Origin: Doryteuthis pealeii
Taxonomy: Eukaryota > Mollusca > Cephalopoda > Myopsida > Loliginidae
Direction: 5' to 3'
Assembly (NCBI GenBank): GCA_023376005.1
Contig: CM042157.1
Span: 84,149,724 to 84,213,723 of the forward strand
Length of the DNA: 64,000 bases
A program made the position numbers and the translations under genes. The notes under the pieces were generated by a model. The model searched no databases, was not told where the DNA came from, and saw only the letters and a list, made by a program, of their open reading frames with translations. Of this stretch, positions 53,538 to 63,392 are shown piece by piece (positions within the stretch are counted from its first letter, which is position 1; each line of letters begins with the position of its first letter).

Positions 53538-53694
53538 CTATAGGGATACAATAAATATCTCCCTTAGAGAATCGGCATGGTCTTTAGGGGCCTCGTAGAG
53601 TGTCACGGGACAGTCTAGAAACTTCTTCTCGTCTTTTTTGAACAGTAGAGACGTTGTATCTGGCCCTGCCAGGGAACCGTATATTCACATGGCT
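53538..53694 (-). other. coding-like segment (copy B)
   Basis: Counterpart of 28314-28460. Glu to Lys and Phe to Ser relative to A; the stop is conserved. Confidence 0.25.
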
Positions 53695-54224
53695 ATATTA
53701 CCCACACTTGTAAAGTAATCATTTTTCCATTTTGTACCCCTTCCACGTACTGCTTGTTCATAGAACAATATGTATAATTCTACCATGGAACACGTTTAAG
53801 TATTCTTTTTTTCAATACTACTTGTACATATATAACAGTTTAAATGTTCTTATTTGTGTAAATGACCTTATCTTGTGTTTCATTCCGCTGTGTTCAGTTT
53901 TAGTATATCATGAATATACTAATACTAATATTGTGCCCCGGAGAGTGGGGGCTCCGAATAAATATTCCCCTAAAAAGAAAGTTTTCAAATAAACGATACA
54001 GCAAGTATCATATTTATAAAATGGGACTCACCCCCCCCCAAAAAAAAAATGACACTTGAGGATGGAAAATAGGGTTATTTGAATTGATAATATAGAAACA
54101 ATTTTAAAACAATAATGGATTATTAAAACATAATGATCCTTAAGAATAACAAGAGTGAAGGAATTTGAAGAAGGACAAAATCAAATAGACAAAAACCATA
54201 TAGAAAACAAATTCGAAAGTACTA

Positions 54225-54535
54225 GTATTATCTGCGTTATTCGGACTATTGTCCTCATCTTCATTGTTATCTGTACAACGTTTCGGCCGATATGCTCACC
54301 GGCCTTCTTCGGGTATTTCTTGTTGGACTCGGGAACCTTCTCGGACTCGGGAATCTTCTTTTCGAACTCGGGAACTTTCTTGTCGTAATCGGGAGCCATC
54401 ACTGAACTTTGAACCTAACCCTTTATTCAGTACACGGGGGTATCCTGTTCTTATTCCGCTAACCATAGCTGGGGTAGGAGCTGTGTTACTTATGAAGATG
54501 AGGACAATAGTCCGAATAACGCAGATAATACTAAT
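54225..54535 (-). mobile_element. SINE-C foldback (copy B)
   Basis: Counterpart of 29003-29290 with one additional minisatellite unit (GGACTCGGGAACCTTCTC). The minus frame reads KKVPEFEKKIPESEKVPES. Confidence 0.7.
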
Positions 54536-54612
54536 CATCAAGTCTCATCTCAAACATCCAGAGAAATCGAAGGTACTCTTTGTCACATTTTTGAGATGAG
54601 GTTTGATAATTT

Positions 54613-54964
54613 GTATTATTGCGACTATTGTCCTCATCTTTATTGTTATATACACAACACATCTCTAGATTGCAGTTCAATCCTAGCCAAGGGCGATAAT
54701 AACATAGAATACTTAACATAGCTTAACACTTGTACCCGCTCATGGTTAACAGAATGAGAACAGTCTACCCCGGTGGATTGAGAAAAGGGTTCGGTTCGAA
54801 GTTCCAAGGAGGTTGCCTAGTTCGAAGAGAAGATTCTTGAATTCGAGAAGGTTCCAGATTTCGACAAGAAACACCTGAAGAAGACCGGAGGGTACATCGT
54901 CCGAAACGTTGTGTATATGACAATAAAGATGAGACCAATAGTCCGAAAAATCCAAATAATATAA
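54613..54964 (+). mobile_element. SINE-C (copy B)
   Basis: Counterpart of 29363-29721. Confidence 0.7.
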
Positions 54965-55441
54965 GGGTAATTCTATGTCAAATCATCCAGGCCATGTCAC
55001 CCACCCGCTTCAATTTTTCTGAAATTTTGTACAGGTGTGGACTATGTTCCCCAAAATTTGAGCATCCAATTCCAAAAAATGGCGGAGATATGTCGATTTT
55101 TAGCTCTGCAAATTTGAGGGTCGCGAAAAATGGCGACTTTTTGTAACCTATTTTTGTCTGTAAAATGAGTTCTAGAGTTTCCCTACTCCTAAAAATTGGT
55201 AAAAAAAAAAAAAAAGAGAACTCATTTTACAGACAAAAATAGATTACAAAAAGTCGCCATTTTTCGCGAACCCCACCAAATTTGGACAACTTAAAAATCG
55301 ACATAACTTCGCTAATTTTTGGAATTGGAAGCTCAAATTTTGGGGAATGTCTAACTTTAACATAGTCCACACCTGTACAAAAAGGGGGGTGGGTGGCAAT
55401 TTTACTTTTTTCTGGATGATTTGACATGGAATTGCCCATAA
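54961..55441. mobile_element. 473-bp foldback MITE (copy B)
   Basis: Counterpart of 29718-30192; ATAA flanks retained. Confidence 0.85.
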
Positions 55442-55559
55442 ACTAAAACGATGTAGAAAACAAGTTCGAATGTGTTTTTAAAGAAAAAAAAATCTTATGT
55501 AAATGCTTTTTATATAAAAGATTCCAATCAAAAAGAAAGAAATAGTAATGATGATGATG

Positions 55560-56800
55560 ATTTATTCAAAAGATCCGTGAGGAGGGGGAGAGGTCAAGAG
55601 GGTGGGTGGGAAAGATATTACCATTTTTTATGGCTAAGATGCGAGAGAAAATGACTTGAATTTACTGAGAATGACAAAACTTTCTGGACACTCTCCAGTA
55701 CCGTTAATCTTACCTTTTTTATTTTCTTTCTTTCTTCTTCTTCCATAATATTTCCCGGGAAAAAATATCTCACCTCACCTCTACCTCTCCCCCTCACACA
55801 CACACAGACAGACACATTTTTTTAAGCAAAAACGAAATGATGTGTTTAACACTGGACTACAGGTTAACTTTGAGAAAAGCAGAGAAGCAAAGGTTGGGGG
55901 GGGGAGGCTATGGGGGTTGGGGTGGGGGGATGAATGTTAGAAAAAGAAATGAAAAAGAAAGGAAGGAAGGAAGGAAGGAAGGAAGGATGAAGATGGCTCG
56001 AGAATATCAAATAAGAGAGGATCTGAGGAAGGGAAGGGTCGAAGAAGAGGACTAGGGTGGTGGAACTTTCTGGCCTACAGTCTGTGCTGGGGAGTGGCGG
56101 GGGGGAGAAGAGGGGGGGTCCGAAAAGACAGGCCGGCATGCGCTCAAAACCTACGTTGACAGATATAATTATAGCGAGTGTGACCTTTTGCTAAATAATT
56201 ATCGAGCGAGGCGAAGACTTGAAAACGAGTTCCTGTCAGATCTGCTAGGGTCGAACGGTGAGTGGGGTCTCGGAGAGTCGAGGAGTGAGAGGGGGGGGGT
56301 AGCGTTCGTTCGTTCGTTCGTTCGTTCAGAACAGAGAAATGAGAGGGTGAAGATTGCAGTTCTGCAAAAGCCGAAAGGTGGCCGTCGTCGGCAGGGTGAA
56401 GGGGTATGAGTGGGAGTTGGAAAGCGGGGGGGGGGGCCTCTTCTTCGACTTTTAGTCCTCATCGTACCTGACAAAACCACACGGAAATACGCGGCTTCCA
56501 AAATCGATTTTGGGAGCGAACAGCGAACGGATATGTGGCGAATTTAGTGATAATAAAAAAAAAAGAAAGAAAAAGAAGTAGAACAAAAAATTAGAGAATA
56601 AAAACAAAGAAAATTGGAAGGAAAGAATGAAGGAAGGAAGGAAAGAAAGAAAGAAGATTGGAAGGAAGAACGGCGGAGAAGAAGGAGAAAAAGATGGCGT
56701 TGGTCAGTGAGTTTCTCTGCGGTTAATCGTGAATATTGAAAGATAGAAATGTATTAGAAAGAGCAGGGGGACGGGAGTCAGAAATCCTGAAGGCTGAAAT
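55560..56800. other. GC/CpG-richer region (copy B)
   Basis: Counterpart of 30300-31560. Homopolymer and (GGAA)/(CGTT) lengths differ, shifting every frame. The ACG|GTGAGT donor-like site and the CAAAATCGATTTTG palindrome are retained. Confidence 0.3.
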
Positions 56801-56849
56801 ATGATACAATTCTCAATTCTGATATTCAACGAGGATAAATGCCACCCCA

Positions 56850-56884
<35 letters not shown>

Positions 56885-57264
56885 CAATATTCTTAGTAAA
56901 AGAAAAGAAAAAGGTTATTGCTGCTGCTGCTTGCTGATTCTATATTATAATGATCTAATTTTGAATGTGTGCTGTGTTAACCAAAAACTATTAAACTGAT
57001 ATAATATTTGGGAGAGTAATAGTATTTAAAATGACCTTAAACTCGAGATAAAATAATTTCTAGTCCACGTAAGGTTATTTTTTTAATTTTAAAATTAGGT
57101 TGAAAAAAATGTTTATGACGTCACAGTTAACTTTGATGAGAAGATTGATTTTTAACGGCATATCCACCTGTCTGGGTTATTTTATACCGAGTGGTTAAGG
57201 AATGTGTACTTGTTTCTTAAGAGATTTTGCACGTTGTATAGTTTCAAGTATTCCTATCTAATAC

Positions 57265-57450
57265 TAATAATTGGCTAAACTTGCAAATCGGTAGGAAAAT
57301 TAGGGTGACCCAGAAAAAACAGAACCCAAATATTTATTTTCCCATTAAACTAACCCTAAACCCCCTAGTTAAAATTAACAGTTTTATTACAAAATTTGTG
57401 GGTTCTGTTTTTTCTGGGCACCCCTAATTTTCGACCGATTTGCCCAATAA
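57265..57450. mobile_element. short MITE-A/MITE-B composite (copy B)
   Basis: Counterpart of 32012-32209. The left duplication TAATAATT is intact; the right end has lost the AAGTTTAG part. Confidence 0.8.
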
Positions 57451-57634
57451 TTATATTGTTTTCAAGTAATTATTTCTATTAAAATAAATCATTTATCTGC
57501 ACATTTCATATGATTCAAGTAACTATTATAATCCTTAGTAAACAATTATAATTTCAAGTAACCATTCTTAATACAAATAATTGACAGTTATATGGCATCA
57601 AGTATTCCTATCGAATCCGAATGAATTTTAAACA

Positions 57635-57830
57635 ATGGAACCCTAATTCCGGGTCAAAGTGGACCTGAGAGTATAATGGAAATGAAAAGCTACTTCATAC
57701 TTTCCATATATCTAGAACTAGAGCCTCATCATCAGATGCAATCTACTGTCATACCTAGGACTCTCCCTTTCCTTGGAGGGTACCCATCTGCAGGGGGGAT
57801 ATAGTCAGCACATTCTAAGCCCGCGGGGGG
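57635..57830 (-). repeat. retroposon K fragment (copy B)
   Basis: Counterpart of 32390-32580. Confidence 0.6.
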
Positions 57831-57998
57831 GTGACAGCCTGGGTAGTTACCCCCCCCCCAAAAAAAAAACCCCAACTAAAATTCAAGATGATTAAATACA
57901 AAAAGGATTATTGATTTGGCGATGGCGTTAAAAAGAATAAACCGATTTGAAACGTTGCGTGTTTGTTTTACGGTATATCAACACTTTGGGGGTCATTT

Positions 57999-58252
57999 AC
58001 GGTTTAGCTCAGTCAAGTAGAGTGTTCGGCTAGTAATCACAAGATTCTTGGTTCGATACCAGCCCTCGCCAACTCAGCGTGTGAGTAGCACAATGATCTG
58101 TGCGGTAAAATGAGGAGCTGATGGTAGGTGTAGCGCTCCACCTCAGATGCTAAAATAATCTCCTTCGTCTAGCGCTAGTGAAAAGGGGATAGACTCCCTC
58201 GCTGTCTGGTTGATACCGACATTAGGCCACCCCGACAGTTTTACTTACTTTA
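57999..58252 (+). mobile_element. SINE-2 (copy B)
   Basis: Counterpart of 32755-32992. B box GGTTCGATACC intact here, and the 3' end GGCCACCCCGACAG retained. Confidence 0.88.
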
Positions 58253-58345
58253 ATTCCGAATCAAGTCATTTTGTTATCAGGTTGTTTAAAATGTGTACAT
58301 GGGATATAATAAACCCTATCTATTCACTTAAGTAATAAAGAGGAA

Positions 58346-58635
58346 GCGCGTGGTGTAATGGTTAAAGTCATGGGAAATTGACTCGTCGCCCCGAGTTCAA
58401 ATCCTGGACGTGGTAATTGCATTTCACTTAGCGCTAATACCCTTGGGAAAGGGTTGAATCCTACTCTTCCTCCGGCTATGGGTAAATAGCAGGGTAGACT
58501 GGGCTCTTTAACCATGGCTAGGTAACCAGTCTAGGAGAAGGAAAACTCTGAATTCAAACCTCTTGAACTCCGCTTAAGAAATTGATCTCGTATCACATCC
58601 TGCTCGTGCGGAGGGGTTGGTAAATATATATATAT
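58346..58635 (+). mobile_element. SINE-1 with (TA)n tail at end of copy B
   Basis: Counterpart of 33724-34000, here with a TA tail after GGGGTTGGTAAA. Homology with A ends at the tail. Confidence 0.88.
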
Positions 58636-59050
58636 CTGTTGCACCAACAGTCCGAAAAATTTAAATAATACAAATTATCAAGCCTCATCTAAAAAATCAA
58701 GACAAATAAAAACGTCTCAAATAATTTTGATGTTTCGGACTGTTGTCCTCGTTTTTATTGTAGTATGTATAAACACAACGCTTCAGTCGCTGTATCATCC
58801 GGGCTTTTTAGGTAGTTTGACAGTTGATCAAACATGACTTTTGAAGATCTTATTCAAATAATGACGTCATTGTTTTGGCACGCCTATCATTCCGACACGT
58901 GCCACGAGAAAAATCATGATCATTTAGGGAGAAAAAAAAAGAAAAAAAAAAAAAGAAACGTTGTGTTTATACATATCATAATAAAGGTGAGGACAACAGT
59001 CCGAAAAATCAAAATTATTCACATCAAGCCTCCTCTCAAAAAATCAAAAC
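58636..59050. mobile_element. SINE-C-related foldback, decayed core
   Basis: Arms CGGACTGTTGTCCTCG... and ...GAGGACAACAGTCCG are inverted across 58735-59010. The hammerhead-like position reads CCTAAAAAGCC...CGACTGAAGC on the minus strand, so both core strands are mutated. An A-rich run at 58930-58955 lies near the right arm. A plus frame 58834-59112 has no recognisable domain. Confidence 0.6.
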
Positions 59051-59348
59051 GTCTTAGATATTTTCATGTAAGAAGAACCAGTTTGTGGTTAGCACCTTAC
59101 AGCAGATTTTAATTCAGATACCCCCCACCCCCACCCTCAAAAGAAATTCCAGCTGTCTATATTTCAAAAGTCTATATGTCTGACGAGTCTTTAATTTATG
59201 TTAAATACGTTTCAAGGGATTTATTTTCCGAGAAGAACTTCTTCAGTACGAACGCGACAAAAGGTAACGCGCGGTTCCCTGGCGGCATTCGGGAATACAG
59301 GGGGAATATTTACCTGTTGTTCACAGGTGTGTTGTCGCGGAAAGTTTA

Positions 59349-59349
<1 letters not shown>
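59051..59349. other. unassigned
   Basis: C-run near 59121-59135; a slightly GC-richer stretch at 59240-59345. No gene recognised. Confidence 0.4.

Positions 59350-59426
<77 letters not shown>
59350..59426. repeat. (GA)n microsatellite
   Basis: About 38 GA units, the longest uninterrupted dinucleotide run in the window. Confidence 0.95.
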
Positions 59427-59428
<2 letters not shown>

Positions 59429-59668
59429 CTCGAGAAAAGGAATAACGATGTAGAATTAATAAACAAAACTTTTTCTATTGTCTCAAGCCGAATTTTCAGT
59501 TCGTGTAGTCAGAATATTTAATGGTTAATCCACAGAGTTTTGAAAATCTTGCTGGGAATTTTGACCGATTATCTCAATGGTTAGAGCAAAGAATTGTTTC
59601 CATTCAAATAAACAATTAGTTAAAATAACCGTAAGGGTAACCCAAAGCTGAATTATTTTAGATCTTAT

Positions 59669-59780
59669 CTTTCCGATGCAGGTATCATTGGGGAACAAGA
59701 AAGATTTTGGTGAACGGGCCAGACTTTGGCCTGTTTACCAAAACTTGTCTCGTTCCCCAATGATACTTTCATCGGAAAAA
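59669..59780. other. 112-nt near-perfect hairpin
   Basis: Two 55-nt arms pair without gaps at roughly 46-48 positions, around a loop of a few bases near 59724. The paired words are TTTCCGATG, GGTATCATTGGGGAAC, TTTTGGT and GGCCA with their complements. No direct-repeat flank and no second copy in the window. It could be a very small palindromic element or a microRNA-like hairpin. Confidence 0.7.
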
Positions 59781-59789
59781 TAATCGGCT

Positions 59790-60165
59790 GGTCACCCTAG
59801 CACCTATATGATTGTCTCAAATATATTGCCCTCATGGAACCTCCACAACCCTTTTTACCATATATGTGCTAGAAGGCAGTGGCTGAGGGTCTTGTTGTCT
59901 TGGTTATCGCGTTAAACTGCATCTAGTGATGAATTTCCAATTCTAGAGCTCTATTGCCATTACTCCAAGTTCCACCCTCACTCCCGGTCAGGGTGGAACT
60001 TGGTGTAATGCAGTGTCTGTTAGGGTCCCATATATGGATTAAATAGATTTTAAAAATGAGTATTATAATGTGTTTTAAAAAATTGAGTTTTTTAAAAAGT
60101 GAATACCCAATAAGAATGTACCATTGCTCCCTGGTCCACTCTGACCCGGAGTGGGAGTACCTGTT
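59790..60165 (+). repeat. retroposon K, plus strand, diverged and duplicated
   Basis: Words GGCTGGTCACCCTAGCACC, CATATATGTGCTAGAAGGC and GTTAGGGTCCCATATATGG in reverse order to the minus copies. A second block TGCTCCCTGGTCCACTCTG/ACCTGTTA follows at 60124-60165, so two pieces are juxtaposed. Confidence 0.65.
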
Positions 60166-60480
60166 ATCAACATGAGTTGATAAACCAAATTGAATTATCC
60201 ATTATTGTTGGCATCCTTCCGTCTATGAGAGACGATGAAGCAGTGTCAAAGTTTTTTCTTTCTTTCTTTGAACTACATAGCCTGGGCGGTTCGCATGGAG
60301 GATAAGCTGTTGCCCATACAGCAAATCCCCCCTCTCTACACTGCCGTTGTGATCCAAAGGAAAGGTAAGGTACCAATGCAGTTTGGCAACGGTAGTGTCG
60401 CAGGAGTTGATGGGTAGCACTGGATTTCAGCATCACCCCACCTTTAGGGGCTCCGGCTCCTCATTTATTTTCGAGGTTTA
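60166..60480. other. unassigned moderate-GC segment
   Basis: Overlapping short frames on both strands (for example 60167-60436 minus). No domain recognised and no second copy in the window. Ends TTAGGGGCTCCGGCTCCTC. Possibly part of a TE not otherwise sampled here. Confidence 0.35.
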
Positions 60481-60752
60481 CATTAAATATATATATGTCA
60501 AAACAGAAATCTATTTATTTCTTCTTTGCCTAACATTTCAAAATTCTTAACTCACCCTCCCCTCACCTGACAATGAATTAATCATCTTTCTTTAATTTTG
60601 CTTCTGGGCTCAGCATCCTACGCAATTCTTTTTTTTTCTTTTTGTTAATGATTTATGTTCCCCACCCCCTTTTTTTTACTCATCATCATCAAACATCATC
60701 CTTAACATTGTAACAATAGCAATAGAGCAGCAGCAGCCAAGGTAGAACTGAT

Positions 60753-60753
<1 letters not shown>

Positions 60754-60810
<57 letters not shown>
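60754..60810. repeat. (GA)n microsatellite
   Basis: GA repeat with one slip near 60784. Confidence 0.95.
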
Positions 60811-60811
<1 letters not shown>

Positions 60812-60829
60812 AAATTATCCATTAAGAAT

Positions 60830-61085
60830 TGATTTATTCCAAAGCTTTATCGGCATTAAATGACCCACTGAAGTTGATATGCCGTAAAACAAACCAAACC
60901 AATAAGAATGAATAAAACAAAATGTATTTGGCATAAAATAACCCAACAAGGGTTGACATACCGTAAAAACATTTGAAAGACATAGAAAATATTTGAATAC
61001 CCAACAAGAATGAATAAAACAAAATGTATTTGGCATAAAATAACGCAACAAGGTTTGACATGCCATAAAAGACAACAAACCATCC
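60830..61085 (+). repeat. three tandem retroposon K tails
   Basis: The K 3' end (ATTAAATGACCCA/AAATAACCCAACAAGG...TTGACATRCCGTAAAA) occurs at about 60855-60895, 60940-60968 and 61030-61062. The last two lie in a repeated unit of about 105 bp beginning AAGAATGAATAAAACAAAAT. Confidence 0.8.
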
Positions 61086-61608
61086 TCAATACACATCGTT
61101 CTTTTTTATACCCGATGGTGTGTTAAAAAATGTAATTAAAAAATCTTTAAAAAATAAATAAAGTAACCATCAAAAGTAATAGTTCCTTTAAACAAATAGT
61201 TGACTTTTGAAAGAGCATAACTTACTTTTTACTTAAAACTATTGAAAAATAGATTTGTGTTAAGCAGGTGTCTGTGTTAGTTGTCTGTTTAAGTGCACTA
61301 GAATTTATGAACGAATCATTACAACATGACAACTATTGAAGACCAAATGTGACAAAAGATCTGTTTTCATTTGAGCCGACCAATTGTCTCAATAACTTAA
61401 TTAACAAACGCGCACCTTTAAAAAAACGTAACTACCGAAGAAAAGTAATTATATTCCTTTTGTGGGTTATTCGTGTCGACAAATTATTATTATTTTACTT
61501 CTAGTGAATTTTTCACCCCAGTTCTATCTGATGGTTTTTCACTGGAGTGACAATAAGTCTCCTCAGGTCTACAGGACTCTTCTGAGTATCCTAGCCGATG
61601 TAGTAGTC
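61086..61608. other. unassigned AT-rich
   Basis: No gene or repeat copy recognised. Confidence 0.45.
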
Positions 61609-62077
61609 CAGGGCCTGTGGATATACCATAGTATGATAATTTAATTATTACAACGTTTGATATGTTAACTTAAGAACTATTGCTAAATACTTCAATAGGT
61701 AAAAAGTATAATGATATTGATTTAACTCTCCCTCACTCTTTTTTTCTTTCTTTTCATCATGTTCGATTGAAACAGATTAGTGTTATCGCTTCCGCGTGCT
61801 CATCACCTCTCTATATTCCCCTTACTCTCTTTATTATATTTTTATGTGTATCATGTCCTTTTTCTTCCCTTTCTTTATAATAAAAACGAAATGGTCCATT
61901 ATTTAGGTAACGACACTCATAAGAAATAAGCATTTGGCAGATAAGCAACTCCAGATAATTAGGATTTACATTTTTGCATTTAATCTTGGACTATTTAGAC
62001 GGTATCATTTTTAACCAGAGGTTGTTGCAAGATGATAACGGCCGTACAATTAAGGAACACGAGTATTTATATACAGA
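61609..62077 (-). mobile_element. Helitron D, minus strand
   Basis: Left: CCAGGGCCTGTGGATATACC with hairpin ATAC-CATA-GTAT; the CTAG itself is not clear. Right: CGAGTATTTATATACAGA, i.e. TC start on the minus strand. Interior as in 44983-45473. Confidence 0.6.
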
Positions 62078-62079
62078 AG

Positions 62080-62578
62080 GTCTGGATAGTTTTAATTCTT
62101 CCTCTAATTTCCATTCTTATCCTTGGAGACTGTTCCAAGTGCTCCAACTACAATTAGTATCACCGGTGACAAGTTCTTTAAATCTTATTAATTAAAACTC
62201 GGTCTGTTCGTCTGACCTGGATTGGGTGATCCGTTGTATTTCAAAGTCATGGATAATTATATGCATTTCATTTTCTAGGACAGATTCTGGTTTGTGCATA
62301 TACCATTTGTCAGTATGGTTAAATTTCAATTTCTTGCACAATTCCCAGTGAATCCCCATTCCCACCCAGTCATGCAGTTTTGTATTCCTTTTGAGTCAGT
62401 TTGCTAAATCTCTGTTACCACATATCCTATACTTACTAAACTCCTGCGTATTAATATTTTCTTTGACGTAATTCGTTCTTATGGTATTATTTTGTGCTGC
62501 TATTATTAGAGATTTGGTGCGTCTCTTTAAGTTCTGCTCCGATGTCCATGTCATCACATATGCAATATCCTTAGTTTG
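62080..62578 (-). pseudogene. non-LTR retrotransposon ORF C-terminal region
   Basis: Minus frames read TIRTNYVKENINTQEFSKYR then ICGNRDLAN and a stop or frame break. Next come KLHDWVGMGIHWELCKKLKF, NHTDKWYMHKPESVLENEMH and DFEIQ, and further on VVGALGTVSKD. This matches the region downstream of the RT domain, including a CxxC zinc-knuckle remnant, in LINE proteins I know from invertebrates. Several stops and an internal deletion make it a pseudogene. It is cut at 62579 by a Helitron D/H nest. Same family as the fragment at 14113-14238. Confidence 0.7.
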
Positions 62579-63275
62579 TCTATTATATATACTAGCAAAT
62601 ATATGCACCCTCCGGGTGCAAGTATTTAAATTTTAATATAATAAAATATCATATTAAATTAGAAAGGCTAATGAAACTGAATAAGAATGCAGATAAAAAA
62701 TTGGAACAGAGGGGGTATGATTGAAAAATAGAACAACTTTGAAACTAACTCTTCCATCATTTTCCATTACTCCCGTCTTTCATTGGTAAATTTTCCTAAT
62801 TTAACTATTTAGTTAAAATAGGAAGTAAAGCATAATATTAGTTATTTCTTCTTGTTAATGGATTTCTTTTAAGATTTGTCCCCGATATTTTTGCTCATAT
62901 TCAAAAAGATAAGACCAAACAATTAGAAATCAATAATACTAAGCATATATTTATTAAAATCAAATTTTTAAGATCAATATGCAAATCAGCCTTCCAATTC
63001 ACACTATAATCCACTATTTTGTTGTATATATAAATACAATTGCATGTTCTGCGTATGTAGATATGGTCAACAGTCTTAATAGTGTAAAACAATTTTATCA
63101 ATAATTGAGGTTTAAATAAAAATAAAATTATGGAGAATGTGATGTAAATAACAAAGGGAATTGTGATTTGTATAGTAATATAGTTTCGGTTACAGACAGA
63201 CAAACACACAATCTCCATTATAATAAGAAGATATTAATACTCGTGTTCCTTAATTGTACGACCGTTATCACTATG
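62579..63275 (+). mobile_element. Helitron D 5' end interrupted by Helitron H
   Basis: Joining 62579-62591 (TCTATTATATA) with 63232-63275 (TATTAATACTCGTGTTCC...) recreates the 5' end of family D. D is truncated after ACCGTTATCAC. Thus H (62592-63231) jumped into the first dozen or so bases of a D element. Confidence 0.65.
62592..63231 (-). mobile_element. Helitron H, young copy 4
   Basis: A then CTAGCAAATATATGCACCC at the left; CATTATAATAAGAAGA then T at the right, with an extra GA pair relative to other copies. Minus-strand hairpin GCACCC/GGGTGC. A minus frame of 105 codons (62901-63218) resembles those in copies 1-3. Confidence 0.9.
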
Positions 63276-63392
63276 AGGTATTTTCATATCTAATTATCAT
63301 ATTTTGTAGCATAGATTCTGACTGAGGGGGCGAGGAGTGTGTCGACTCCCAAAATCGCTGTGCAAAAGCTTCTGGCAGATCAGATATAAGGT

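Larger units (their letters stand above)
34841..58620 (+). repeat. copy B of the 24-kb direct duplication
   Basis: Collinear with 9813-34000. The first bases match the 5' end of retroposon K at 9815 (CCCCAGACGACAGG), so the break lies inside a dispersed repeat. The first 1-2 kb carry many single-base indels relative to A. B-only material: 44910-46518, the Helitron at 46970-47595, and about 51818-52690. Confidence 0.95.

Noticed and set aside
60830..61085. CRISPR-like direct repeats
   Set aside because: Only three units of a known retroposon tail, with unequal spacing, in a eukaryotic context.
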